A stretch of 64,000 bases of DNA from Colius striatus. Taxonomy: Eukaryota; Chordata; Aves; Coliiformes; Coliidae. A program made the translations under genes and the position numbers. The stretch lies in assembly GCF_028858725.1 (NCBI RefSeq), contig NC_084763.1, forward strand, positions 9,936,001 through 10,000,000, written 5' to 3'. A model generated the notes under the pieces. It did no database searches. It was not told the DNA's origin and was given only the letters and a program-made list of their open reading frames with translations. This document shows, piece by piece, positions 10,301 through 22,900 of this stretch (its first letter is position 1; the number at the start of each line of letters is the position of its first letter).

Positions 10301-13300
10301 AGGGAGGTACTTTAGATCACCTGGTAGTTTAATTTGCACTCCAGTGCTGCGGTGGCCTTCCAGCAGCTGCTGACGACCCAGCCCTGTTTTAGCCAGCGGA
10401 CTTCTAAGAAGTTACCCAGAACAAAACAGTTGTTTCGGTGACATTGCTGAAGGGGAAAATCTTATTCATAGAACTTATATTCAAGGATTATTTTTTATTC
10501 TGTCAGAAATTCAGTTCAGGATATTAAGCTAACTTCAGCCATAGATTTTCCTTCTTCTCCTGTGTAAATCAGAAATTGTCCCCCACTATGAAGTTAGGAA
10601 AGCTATCGAGGACTGCAGCGTGCCTGGAGACATCTTTTCAAGTTCATAGTTTTTCAGTTAGCTGAGCATTAAGAGCTAAGCCAACTAAGCACAGAGGTGT
10701 GAGGTTGGGACCGAGGAGAACTGAGCATCTTGCATTTCTGCTTTGGCGAGTATTTGGCTTTGGACAGGCTGATTCTTATGTGCCTCAGTTTTCCAGCCTC
10801 TAAAGTGAGGAGAGTATTGCCTTTAAAAGTGTCTTGAACTCCTCAGAGACATATGAGAAGTAGGTAGTCTTGGATGACTTTCCAGGCACAAAACAATGTT
10901 CCTACACTGCTTATCCTAATGTTTTGCACAGATTCACCTCCCTTGGGTAAATGACAGTATAAGTGGCAATAATTTTAGACCAGAAATTCAGAAACCCTGG
11001 ATTAATAGCTGAGGAGCTATTAATGTGGTTCCAATACAACGGAATGGGATACGACTCCTGACCTTGTGAGAAAGACAAGATTTTGTTCTTTAGCAAATGT
11101 GTGGATGTGGAAAACGGGTGACGTGCGTAGCGGGTCCCTACTGTGTGCACACTCTGGAGCACGTCATGGAACGGAGATGGTTTCAGATGAGCTGCACACC
11201 AAGGACTCCCGCTTTGGAAACATACAGTTCAAAGGTGGTTCACATCGTATAAATGTTCTGCAACAAGACTCCTGTCATCTCCTCCATCTTTTCTGCTACA
11301 GAGGGTCATACTCAAATGTTCCAGCTATTTATAGCAGTTAATTTCACAGTTTCAGCTCGTCTCCTGTTGAACAGGTCTGCTTTTTCAGTTACCGACTGTC
11401 AGCTGCATGCTGCCAAAAATGTCTTTAATCTTACTAGCAGGTGAATATCAATTTCTCCATGGCATCCATGACTGGTTCTGCTACCTAATGACTAAACCAG
11501 TGCATATTTGTTTTCTCATTCTTTTTTTTCCCCATTTCTGAAGACTTATATTCTTTAAAATTACATCAGAATAGGAAGTTGTGATATGGATGACTTCTTG
11601 TGCTTAAAGCTTAGTACTACTGATGCTCTGCCCAAACAGAGCTTCATCCACGAGCTTGTATTGTTCTTTAAACTGTACTCCCAAGGCAGGAAAAACAATG
11701 CTGTCAAGAGACCCCAGATATCAGCAGAGCCACAAGCTGTTCATTTCTGCTGGCCTAACACTCTTAGAAAGTCTGTATGTCTCTATAGCCGTTCAGTGTG
11801 AAATCTGTCAATGGATTAGGTTACCTGTTAAGCTGTTATCAGGTAACCAGGGTAGTGGTCAGTGTCGCAGAGAGGATGCATGCTAGTTTGGTGAAAAGAG
11901 GCTGTGACTTGAAGCAGAAGGTCATTGCTTTTGAATGGCAGTATCTTTGTATGTCCTTGACACACTTGTGGTTTAGTGACTTCAGTGGTCAACTGCGCCT
12001 GAACCTTGAAGGTCTGAAGTCAAGACAGACTAATCTAATTGTTGTTATAGCAGACAGTAGTCTCTCCTTCCTCCTCCAAATATTTAACACCTTTCATGTT
12101 TTTCTTAATTAACTGGCTTTACCTAAGCAAGTAGTGAACACAGGGTTTGACAATTTTGTCTGTTTTCTAGTTAAACAATCAGTGAAAACAGAGTTTGAGG
12201 TGCCTGTTTGTGTATTTTTCTTGACTTAAAAAGATCAGTGACACTAAATTAGTGGTAATTAACGTTGCATTAATTATGCATATCTGTTTCCAGTGAGTGA
12301 ATGTTAAAGGACAGCTGTCTTTGAATTGTTTTACAGGCAGGGCTCTGTTGACACAGCAGATCTTTGATATGGCTGGCAGGTATTTCTACAGCCTTCATCT
12401 TAGACAAAGTTGTGTGGTTTTTCTATGGAACTTAAAAGATGTAATTTCAAGTAAAGTATTTCTGCATTCACCATTCATCATGAACTGTATTGATTGTTAT
12501 GTCATAGACATCAGCCAAACACATCACTGGTTATTTCTTGACTTTGGAATGAGAAAGAACAGTAGAGATCTGGAAGTATTTGATAAGTGTGGTACACTGG
12601 TGTCCTCAATGATGATGATTTTACTGTCACAACTATCCCATTCTTAATTACATTTCTGGGTTCACATGGGAGATAAGGTAATACCTGACCCCATTTTTAA
12701 GAGGAGGAGAAATGTCCAAACAAGAAAAAGCAGACTTTGGTAGCTTGTGGTCCTTGTTTTTTGACCACTGCAAGAGTTTTGACCCCTGCTATTCCACCAT
12801 CCCTTTGCTTTTGTTGTCTCCCGATTTTTTGCTTTCTCCTGTCTGCAGCACTCATGCCTACCTGTCTGTGTGGAAATGACTCAGAAAGCAAAAAAAGAAA
12901 CCACCAGGAAGGCAAAATGTTAAGAGGGTGAAGGCCTCCACTGAGAAGATGAATCAAACAAGCACTGGGAATATAGGCTGTTATGTTTGTTTAATCTTTG
13001 GCTCTGGTTCTGCTTGTTCTCTAGTAGGATGCCAAATGTGAAATTAAATGGGTTGATGATGACGTGGAGAGTTGAGCTGGAAAATGATGGAATGTTGAAG
13101 AAACTACATGTATCTTTTTAGTGGCCTAGCATCAGTAATGTATAAGCAGACAAAAGTATAGAAACAAAAAAAATAGCCGTTCAATATAAAAATGAGAAAA
13201 TGTGGCTATCTCATCAATGCTTAGAGGAAGTGCACAAGTGTACCCAGTGGGGACACTGAGTAACAATTGGCAGAGGAATAAAGTCTTGCTGAACCTCATT

Positions 13301-13575
13301 TTATCTTTCCAGACTGAGAAGCTGTGCTGCTGAAATAAATTACCTTAATTCCTGTGTCTTGGTCTTGATGAGATTTAATATACTGACCCTTCAGCTTTTC
13401 ATTTATCTTCAATACTTTTGCTTTTGAATTTCTTTCTCTACAAGAGTTTTAGTGGAAGTAATAGTAAGTACTAATTTAGAAAGAAGTTTGTTAGACAACT
13501 ACTTTTAAGGGGGAACTATGAAAAGTTTTTGAAAAGGTGCTAACATGTAAATTAATTGTATTTTCCTGCTTTCAG
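7371..13575 (+). other. KBTBD2 intron 1
   Basis: About 6 kb of A/T-rich sequence between the CpG-island exon and the acceptor ttcctgctttcag at 13575. The true 5' end depends on which donor is used. It has short poly-T runs and one 9-bp inverted repeat at 11819-11848. No exon, CR1 element or RNA gene is recognised. Confidence 0.6.
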
Positions 13576-14103
13576 TCACTCAAGTGCAGCCGGTGATCAG
13601 GAGATGTTACCACGAAATCTACCTCAGACTTCGCTTGTGCTCATCCATTCGCTACATGGTAGCTCTCAACAGGAGTTCTACAGACCTTCTTGAAAGTCTC
13701 TGAACAGACTGTGACATCAAGTAAAGCATGATGACCTCATAGTAGGTCAAAGTCCGAAATATCGATTCATCAGTCCGGGAGAACACTGCCTATTTTGATC
13801 AGTGTCACTTCTGAAGGTTTCAGACCTCCTGCTCTTTCTTCTCTGGTTACTTCAGAAACATTCAACTGACCTTTCTCTGGCAAAAAGATTCTGACTTTCT
13901 CTCTGGTCCTGGAAATATTAATGGAATACAGTCATGTCTACCCAGGACGAGAGGCAGATAAATACAGAGTATGCTGTATCCTTGCTGGAGCAGTTAAAAT
14001 TCTTTTATGAACAGCAGTTGCTAACTGACATAGTGTTGATTGTTGAGGGCACTGAATTTCCTTGCCATAAGATGGTTCTTGCAACATGCAGCTCGTATTT
14101 CAG
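13576..14103 (+). CDS. KBTBD2: KBTBD2 exon 2: 5' leader and start codon
   Basis: Acceptor ttcctgctttcag at 13575 and donor AG|GTAAGT at 14103/14104. The first 358 bases are untranslated. The coding part from ATG 13934 encodes residues 1-56 and two bases of Arg-57, the first half of the BTB domain. Confidence 0.95.
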
Positions 14104-17100
14104 GTAAGTATTCAAACTAGGATCTGTTAATTCTGGAAAAATCTCTGATATCTCTTTTTGAGTGCAATATTACCTCCTTGATTAACAGTTAATGTCCTGG
14201 CAGAGTTCAAAAGATCAGCAAAGTAAGTTAAAAAAAAATCTAAATATCATTACTTGCCAGCATCGTAAGAGTAAAATAAACTTTCTAGCATCTCTTGCCT
14301 CCCTCTGGGCAGATCCTGTGTAGTTCTAATAGGAACTGGGTTAAAAAAAAAAACACAGAAAATCCCACTTGTGATGGGTTGTTTTCTTTAGGGAGTTAAT
14401 TGTGTCTGAATTATTAGTAAATTTTTATTCTTCATACATATTCCTTGAATATTCAGTCTTTTTCTTTCCCAAGGTTGGGTAACAAGTATTTTTGAGACTT
14501 GGCTATGGGAGTTCCATTGTTGTGTTTATTAGCTGTAGTGTCTTAGCAGAAGCCTCTGCTAAAAGCAGGGATTGCTGTGCAAATTCATGGCTTCCTTTTT
14601 TGAATCATGTGGTTTTCTCTGCTTAACAAAGAAACCAGAAACTCTTCTCTTGCCTGAGTCTTGCTGCAGTGCAACAGTTTTTTTGGATGTGTGTGGGGTT
14701 TTCTTTGGGTTGTCTTTTCCCCCTAGTGAGAGACTTGCAATTCTGAATTCAGTAGCTCGTGCTTCCCAGGTGTCCTGTTTTTTTTGGCTTTTGAAAACTT
14801 TTTATTAATGAGGTAAATCAAATGTTATTACTATGTGCAGATACCTTCAGAGTAAGTCTTAGATTAGGGACCCTGAATTTTCTGCTGTGATTAATCATCT
14901 TTTGTTGAAAACACAGTGTAATTAACCTCCCTGTATGGAAGGAGTTTTGAATCTTGAAACCAATCTTGGTGACATCCACACGTTTCACCTCCCGGATGCA
15001 CTGTGGAGGGATTATAACTCTTTTTTTCCCTATTTAATCAAGGGAAGATTTGCAAATTCCTTTTTTTTGTTGTTTTTTGCTGTGGTGGGCTCACTCTATG
15101 GAACACTTTCTGAAGCATTTTCTGTGTTCTGTTTGCTTTCATGGTTTTTGGTGTTTAATTTTTTTTGTCAATGATGATGAGCCTGGTAAAATTTTTAGCA
15201 ACAAGTATTCTGTGATAACTAGGTAATGATTATTGCTGTTGGCCTTGTACAGATGACATAGTTTTAACATGTGAAACAACAGTCACTCAAACTGTGGCCA
15301 GATTTCATGTGGGTGGCTAATCATAAGGTTGGAAAGCTGTCACGAGTCCATGTAGCGTGCTGCATTAGAGTAGGTACTCACATCTCTTATTCATATGTTT
15401 ATTGTTTATGGAATGAAGTTTTAGCACTGGTTAAAAGAAGCATCAAGCTTATGGTTTTGTCATGTCTGTTTTCCTTCTCTACTTCAGTTGACAAAAAGAT
15501 GCTCAGCTTCCTAAATTTAGCTTTATTATGAAAAATTGATAGCTCTTGAAGGAGGCTGCAGGGAGAGGAAGAACAGAGAAGCATGATCCACCCATGGTGT
15601 GTGACTGCACCCAGCTTACCTTCCCTCTCACGCAGGTTGCCCTGAGTCAAGATGCTTAGGAGGCAGGGAGATGAGGCTGGGGCAGGAGGGAGTGGGGCAC
15701 TGCCTTTAGATCGAGTACTTCTCTGAGTGGATTTGCGTAGAGAACAGATCTCCATATTCCCTTCGCAGGTGCAGCTGGAGGCAGGACTGTAGGGTGCACT
15801 CATTGTCCTTTCCAGCTTCTGTCATATCTGGTTTCCTAAAAAGCCCCAAATAAAGAGCCTTGAGCTGAATTTCCATGCAACTATTAATACAAATCAATGT
15901 CCCTCACTTTAATAAAATTGTCAGGTATCTGCTTTGTGGTACTAGAATTGGATTATTTCTGAACTGTGGTGAGATTAAAAAAACAGAATGGGCAATAGGT
16001 AGGTAAACCATTATGGAAACAATAACCTTTTCTTAAAGGTGCCTTTCTACTTTTTTCAGGAAGCTATAATGGAGATACTTGCACTTTTTTTTTCTTTAAA
16101 GTCAGATAAGTCTTTTCTGTCACCAATTTTTGTCTGCAAACTTGAATCTTACTGCATGTTACAATGACTGGTATATAAGATGTACTTCAAGGAGTGCTAG
16201 TCCTTGCTCCATTTCTGAGCTTTCTCCTCCCAGAAGAGTGTGCTTTTTGGTGTGCCTTAGCTCAGTCCATGACATAAATCTGTTTTGACAGTCTTTTCTG
16301 GAGGATGTTTCTTCCCATTTATCATCACCTGACAGGAGAAAGTTTTAAATTTCATCATTAAAACTTAAAAATCTAAATTAGACTTCTCTGTTGGTGAACA
16401 CAGAAGAGTTTGCATACATACAAAGTATTTCTACAGAAGTCACTGATGGTACTGTTTTGTACAAATGCTTTATCCTAAATACTAAATTGCTGTAAACAGG
16501 CAACCAAAAAGACTGTTCAGCTTTTGGAGAGTAACCACTGAAGACCTACAAGTGACTGTTGAAGATTATTGTACTTACTGTGGTTGTCTTGCTATGTTTA
16601 TTTCTCCTCAGAGCCATGTTCATGAGTGGGCTGAGTGAAAGCAAACAGACACACGTGCATCTGAGGAATGTGGATGCAGCCACTTTACAAATTATCATAA
16701 CTTACGCATACACGGGTAACTTGGCAATAAGTGACAGCACAGTGGAACAGCTGTACGAAACCGCCTGCTTCTTACAGGTAGGAGTGTTTTGTCGGAGTAC
16801 GAAGTAACTGCTGCCAATCTCTGAACCATTTCTTTCTTTATCTTGTTAAACAGTCTTTTCTGTTTGGTTATTTCAAAATGCTGTTGTTCTGTTTGCTCCA
16901 TACAGGCACCAGTTACTTGCCAGCTAAGTTTCATGCACACATCCCTCCTTGCTTTTTGGTCCCTATTGAGGGTGGAAGTAAAAGAGTGTGTTTGTAACAT
17001 CTGAAAAACTAGTTTCTCCAGTGGACATAATCGTGTCGTGTATGATCAGTATGAAGTAGTCGAGTCACTGCTGTACTTTGTGTATAGATAATACTTCAGG

Positions 17101-18718
17101 CTTTAAGGGTGTTGAACAACACTAAACAGAGGTGCTTGGTGCTTGGCAGTAATACTCAGCGTGGCTTTTCTTTGCGTTACAGGTAGATGATGTGTTGCAG
17201 CGGTGCAGAGAATACCTAATCAAAAAAATCAACGCGGAAAACTGCGTGCGCCTCCTGAGTTTTGCTGATCTCTTCAGCTGTGAAGAGCTAAAACAGAGTG
17301 CTAAAAGAATGGTAGAGCACAAGTTCACAGCTGTGTACCACCAGGAAGCTTTCATGCAACTGTCCCATGACCTACTGATCGATATCTTAAGCAGCGACAA
17401 CTTAAACGTGGAAAAGGAGGAGACTGTTCGGGAAGCTGCGATGCTGTGGCTGGAGTACAACACGGAGTCGCGCTCGCAGTACCTGTCCTCTGTCCTCAGC
17501 CAGATCCGCATCGACGCGCTGTCGGAGGTGACGCAGAGAGCCTGGTTCCAAGGCTTACCGCCCAACGATAAGTCAGTGGTGGTGCAGGGACTCTACAAAT
17601 CCATGCCCAAGTTCTTCAAGCCCCGACTCGGTATGACGAAGGAGGAGATGATGATATTCATCGAGGCTGCTGCTGAAAACCCTGGTAGTCTTTATTCTTC
17701 TGTCTGTTACAGCCCCCAGGCAGAAAAAGTTTACAAACTCTGTAGCCCTCCAGCTGACTTGCATAAGGTTGGGACGCTCGTGACTCCCGATAATGACATC
17801 TATATAGCAGGGGGGCAGGTTCCTCTGAAAAACACAAAAACCAATCACAGTAAAAGCAGCAAACTCCAGGTGGCCTTCAGAACTGTGAATTGCTTTTACT
17901 GGTTTGATGCACAGCAAAACACTTGGTTTCCAAAGACACCGATGCTCTTTGTTCGTATAAAGCCATCCCTGGTCTGCTGTGAAGGATACATCTATGCAAT
18001 TGGAGGAGACAGCGTCGGTGGAGAGCTCAACAGGAGAACTGTGGAGAGATACGATACCGAGAAAGACGAGTGGACCATGGTGAGCCCGCTGCCTTGCGCG
18101 TGGCAGTGGAGCACAGCGGTAGCCGTTCACAACTGCATTTATGTAATGGCACACAACTTGATGTACTGTTATTTTCCCAGGTCAGATGCTTGGGTAGAAA
18201 TGGCTATGCGACAAACAAGTAGGTGTTTTGCTTCAGCTGCTGCTTTTGGTGACAAAATATTCTATATTGGAGGACTGCACATTGCCAGCAATTCTGGCAT
18301 AAGGCTCCCAAGCAGTACTGTTGACGGGTCTTCCGTAACGGTGGAAATCTACGACGTGAATAAAAACGAATGGAGGATGGCAGCCAATATCCCTGCCAAG
18401 CGTTACTCCGACCCCTGCGTCAGAGCCGTCGTCATCTCCAACTCCTTGTGTGTCTTTATCCGAGAAACCCACATGAACGAGCGAGCCAAGTATGCCACCT
18501 ACCAGTACGACCTGGAGCTCGACCGCTGGTTCCTCAGGCAGCACATATCGGAGCGTGTGCTGTGGGACTTGGGGAAGGACTTCCGGTGCACCGTAGGAAA
18601 GCTCTATCCGTCTTGCCTTGAAGAGTCCCCGTGGAAACCTCCAACGTATCTCTTCTCCCCAGATGGAGCTGATGAATTTGAGCTGGATGGGGAGATGGTT
18701 ACTTTACCACCTGTATAG
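13576..18718 (+). CDS. KBTBD2: Kelch repeat and BTB domain-containing protein 2, CUL3 adaptor
   Basis: Coding segments 13934-14103, 16612-16777 and 17183-18718 join in frame at GT/AG sites to exactly 623 residues, the human length. KBTBD2 is a BTB-BACK-kelch adaptor for the CUL3 E3 ligase; in mammals it targets the PI3K regulatory subunit p85-alpha and tunes insulin signalling (known for the family, not seen here). The BTB domain spans about residues 20-130, with [20 protein letters not shown] and [12 protein letters not shown]. The BACK domain covers about 135-235. Kelch blades start near 315, with IAGGQ (~319), YAIGGD (~383) and FYIGGL (~473). The protein ends [12 protein letters not shown]. 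The start ATG has G at -3 and agrees with the known N-terminus [10 protein letters not shown]. It is convergent with AVL9, as in human. Confidence 0.97.
13604..13742 (+). promoter_or_regulatory. Three upstream ORFs in the KBTBD2 leader
   Basis: Upstream ATGs at 13604 (29 codons, stop 13691), 13656 (15 codons, stop 13701) and 13728 (4 codons, starting ATG ATG, stop 13740) all close before the main ATG at 13934. Such uORFs commonly lower translation of the main frame; an effect here is inferred. Confidence 0.7.
14104..16611 (+). other. KBTBD2 intron 2
   Basis: A 2.5-kb intron with GTAAGT donor and a pyrimidine-rich acceptor (tttatttctcctcag). It has poly-T patches. The minus-strand open frame at 15399-15803 shows no family resemblance. 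Nothing else is recognised. Confidence 0.85.
16612..16777 (+). CDS. KBTBD2: KBTBD2 exon 3: second half of BTB domain
   Basis: 166 bases finish Arg-57 and encode residues 58-112, from [10 protein letters not shown] to YETACFLQ. Donor CAG|GTAGGA. The junctions keep phase with both neighbours. Confidence 0.96.
17183..18718 (+). CDS. KBTBD2: KBTBD2 exon 4: BACK and kelch domains
   Basis: One long terminal coding exon after acceptor tttgcgttacag. It encodes residues 113-623, from [12 protein letters not shown] to MVTLPPV, then TAG. It holds the BACK domain and all kelch blades without an intron. GC is raised in parts of the exon compared with the flanking introns, as is usual for coding sequence. 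Confidence 0.97.
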   Translation, partial: VDDVLQRCREYLIKKINAENCVRLLSFADLFSCEELKQSAKRMVEHKFTAVYHQEAFMQLSHDLLIDILSSDNLNVEKEETVREAAMLWLEYNTESRSQYLSSVLSQIRIDALSEVTQRAWFQGLPPNDKSVVVQGLYKSMPKFFKPRLGMTKEEMMIFIEAAAENPGSLYSSVCYSPQAEKVYKLCSPPADLHKVGTLVTPDNDIYIAGGQVPLKNTKTNHSKSSKLQVAFRTVNCFYWFDAQQNTWFPKTPMLFVRIKPSLVCCEGYIYAIGGDSVGGELNRRTVERYDTEKDEWTMVSPLPCAWQWSTAVAVHNCIYVMAHNLMYCYFPRSDAWVEMAMRQTSRCFASAAAFGDKIFYIGGLHIASNSGIRLPSSTVDGSSVTVEIYDVNKNEWRMAANIPAKRYSDPCVRAVVISNSLCVFIRETHMNERAKYATYQYDLELDRWFLRQHISERVLWDLGKDFRCTVGKLYPSCLEESPWKPPTYLFSPDGADEFELDGEMVTLPPV

Positions 18719-19905
18719 CTCCCCGCTTAGGACTGCACAACCAATCCTGTGCTCGGTAATCCCGAAACAGATGGTTGTGAAAGAACAGGTCTGGAAACAG
18801 ATGTCAAACCTGTCTTTCATGAGTTGTATTTTTATGCCCTACCTAACACTTGCCGTCATTCAGTATGAATCAGTGAAATGAGCAGATACGCTTCCATAAT
18901 CTGAAATACTATTATCTGGTAATTGAGAACCATATGTATATCATGAGCTTTAAGCATCTGACTTGTCTAAAGAATTAATTCCTAGTTCTACAAAGTCTCA
19001 GTTCAGGAAAATTAGCTTCAGAAAAAAGTAGTTACTGTTTCTAGGCTGATGTCACAACTCTTTGAAAGTATCTTCCAGTTATATTTGAACTCCTTCTGGA
19101 TATCCTAGGTAAGTGCTAGTTATATAATTGTCGGTGCGGCCTAATTAAAGAACTGTGCTGCACTTCCTTAATACTGATATCCACATTGGTATAGCAATGC
19201 CATTGAAAGAAAAAGAAACAAATCCCATGGATCTACCTGTGGTAGGAAGGGTAGATCTTCCATTGTATGGTAACATGTGCAGGGCAAAATGACTGCAGGT
19301 TCAGTCAAGCTGTATGATGAGGTGCATGTATTCTATTTTCACTAACTTATACCTGTCTATCTAGAATACAGGTCTTCCAAGCAGCTGGTAGTTTACCAGG
19401 TGTGGACTTAAGTTGCTGGGCTTGCAATAGGAGTTGCCAGCCCTCACAGTGCGGGTCGATGTGGAGCTTTAATCAGTAAATGTCTCCACAGTCTGTATTA
19501 CAGTAACATTGGCTCATGTATATTACTTCCTGCTGCTGATGTATTTTTTTTCCATTGTAAAACAAAGTTTTAGTGTGGATTAACCAGGTCTTTATTTTCT
19601 GTTAATTTAATAACAAGCGTTACTGTAGTGTGATTGTGTATAGATACCCCTTAGCTACCAGGTTTTTTTACTTCTGGGGGGAAGCGAACTGTTCAGGAAT
19701 ATCCTGTGCTCTGTGTGCAGGGGAGCAGATGACTAGTGCTGCTCTGGCATTAATCCCAGGAACCACTAGCAGTAGCGGGGCGCCGCCAATCTAACACGAA
19801 CACAGGTGCTTCATGACAAACCTTACTAGCATGTTCAGCTGCATCATGTTCTGGCACTGTATTTTGAATGACATTAATTTATTAAAAAAGACTGAATCCA
19901 GCCGC
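18719..19905 (+). other. KBTBD2: KBTBD2 3' UTR
   Basis: About 1.2 kb between the TAG and an ATTAAA signal at 19881-19886; cleavage would be expected about 15-25 bases later. The size agrees with a compact KBTBD2 3' UTR. An earlier ATTAAAG near 19144 could be an alternative site. Confidence 0.6.
19881..19886 (+). terminator. Candidate KBTBD2 polyadenylation signal ATTAAA
   Basis: ATTAAA followed closely by A-rich sequence, then a G/T-containing stretch (gtctgagtctgctttctg), the usual downstream context. No transcript end is available to confirm it. Confidence 0.5.
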
Positions 19906-22900
19906 GTCTGAGTCTGCTTTCTGCGTGAAGTAGATAATACTTAGAGCACACTCCCACCACGCCCACGCTGTGAGCAAGGAGTTTGTTGGAGGCTGCTTGA
20001 AATAGTTAAGCTATGAAAAGCCTGCAGACAAATATGTTACTTGACAGTGCTTACTAGAAATGACTCTCCCAATATGATCTTTGTAAAATCAGCACTTCTC
20101 CAGTCAGAGGACGAAAGCAGGCATGAAGGAGGTAAGGAGGAATCTCTTCCAGAAGCTCAGAAGATGAGATACTGACTTTCAGTCTTTAAAATCAAGAGCA
20201 AATGTCTTTAGTCTGTCATTGAGACTGCCACGGGCTGTTCCTTATTTCTGTGTCTTACTCCAGTACATATGCTTGCAGCTCTCAACAAAGAAGACACCTA
20301 TATGTTTTTGTGGCTAGGTCTCAAGGGGACTGAGAAGGCCTTGTCTTGTACAATTATTAAAGGTTTTTTTCTGGAAAAGGGCCTTTGGGTAAGAAACCTG
20401 CCTTCTATAAAACTCTTCCTAATGTTCTGGGATTTTGTACCATGTAGAGATTGATGGGATCCAAAATAACAGTGGCTCCAAGAGAAAGAGGCAAGCTACT
20501 CCTGTTTTTAGGAAGGTCACATGACATGTTTGCATTGACCCATTACATCAGCTTTTTTTTTTAGCACCTAAATTGCTAACAGTTGCAAGCCTGCTTGTTC
20601 AAGGGAGCACACATTAAAAGAAAACCAGTGCTACTACTTGATATTGCACACTGGAGAATCACATACCTCAGGCTAAAAACCATGAGTGGTAGTGTAGTAC
20701 GCAGCCTGCAGGGACCACTCACTTCTGTGGGTCATTCTCGCTTCAGCCTACAGCAGCAGCCTGCATTAGGACAAGCCTGTGTTCTTTGAGGGCAGATGAT
20801 ATATAGCTGGTGAAGGAGCACAGGGTTTTGTTCTGTTACTGAGAACTTTCAAGTTTAAAATCTTATGTACAGTTTCTTACCAAAAGGTGAATTTGAATAG
20901 GAAATGGATAACTCAATGGCAGTGGCTGTATGTCACAGTTGCCTCTCTGAACCTGGAAGAACTGTCCTAGATTTTATCCATTTAGGAACATTTTCTAACA
21001 TACAGATGATCTACACAGCTTCCTGCTAGTCTGCATTTCTTACAGATTATGTTTATATTGTTTCTAGATAGTGCCTGCATTTTTTTCCCTATAAGTAGAT
21101 GTAGTACCTTATTTAAAATTTATTTACTATGGGTATTACAGTACTTGAAGAGTAGTTATCATAACAGTTCTCTACTGACTGTTAAAGACATGTTTAAGTA
21201 AGTGAACTAGCAGCAGCTTAGTTGCTGCAGTCAGGATTCAACAACAGATGCAAACACAGCTGGCAAATGCTATCCTCAAGCCTAAATTCTTTCCTTGTAT
21301 AATTTGAGGAGGAAACTGCAGGCAAAGTGTTGTCATGTGCCTGGAAGTGGTCACTAGTGGCAGAATTACAGAAAGACTTCTATAAGAACAACAGATATCA
21401 GCTGAAGGAAAAAAAATGCAGTTCTCATTTTGTAGACAGAGCAAATATGCTTAAAGCCTTTGCAGAGTTCTAAACTAACATCTCACCCTGCAGCTTCAGC
21501 CTCATGCTGCCCATTCAGCCTGTACTTGGCCTTGAAGTACATTTGTATACAAGTTTCAGAGAATCAACTTCATATCTCTTCAAGCTTTGCTGTATTTGCA
21601 AAAAGTTTGCCTCTTTTCTGGTAGAACTACTTTTAAGTTAATCCTACAGCGTTTCAGTTCCCCCCTACCTGAAGTAATAATAAGCAGCAATTTGGCCTTT
21701 GCTGATTTTTAATGCATCAACTCATTTTTAGAGTTGTTTAAATACACACCTAACTGCAAGTCTAAATTCTGTTATAAGGGAGCAGACAGATCTTAGGACA
21801 GTGAATTGCGTCAAGCTTTACAGGGAACAAGATGAGATAGATGGTTAACTTAGGGGCAAAATAATTTGCTAAAACTAAATTTGGGGGTTTTTTTTTTGTT
21901 GCCTTTAAGATTTTACAGCTTTTCACAACTTTTCTCCTTTCACTTCTCAGTGCTTCTGTTAAGATGTGGTACAGCTAAGGACCACCTCTTGACAAACCTG
22001 CTGACCACTGAACTTACTAGCAGGCTACTGTTCTTCCTCCCCTTTCCCATTTACAGATGCCTCAATTGTTTTCTCTTCTTGGATTTGGATTCCCCACGTG
22101 AAAAAAGCTTTTAGACAGACATTGAAGCAGGCTCACCTTTAAAAATCAGTTGCTTTCCACGTCACGCTCAATGTTAGCCAAGATTCTGTTCAGTTCCACT
22201 CTAGAACTATTTAAAATGTCTCCCTCCTACGACATTTATCATGAGTACAATTCAGCAAGGCAGAGTTCTTACTCATAGAGCTTGCAACGTGGAGGAGTAC
22301 TAGCAGCTCAAAATGCAGAGTTCACTCACGATGCTGGGAGGCAGTCTGGATGCAGTCTGTACATCTTCACACACCTCTCAAGTTCCTGTGTGGATGAGGT
22401 TGGTAAATGGCCAGAAATAGCAGGTGAGAACAAGGCCTGGTTGTGTACGGAGTTGCTGAAACTCTGACATGGAGGAAAGGACTAACAGAGAAGATGGGAC
22501 AGTAATAAACAGTAATACAAGTATCTCTGTGGGTGCTCCTCTCCTGCTCTAAAACACGGATCTTCCGTGGCTTGGTCTAACTTGTGAAACTAGATACCTT
22601 TTTTTCAGCAGTTAAGCACTGTACATACACTTACTGAAGTGCTAGAGTAGGACTGGTCCCCTGAAGCACGATGTGAGTTCATCCCTTAAACTGTACTGAA
22701 TACATACACGCCCTCTACTGCATCACTAGGACCAAAGACCCAGCAAACAGGACAATAACATGACTACCTTTTTTAGTACCTTTTATGTCAACCTTCAAGC
22801 CTGTTCAGATTACATGCAAAACATCAAGCTGAGTCTCGGTGCTGAGATTTTATTTAGAAAGTGCAAGCTCATTTAACCCTAAGCACATGTTTTTGCTGAA

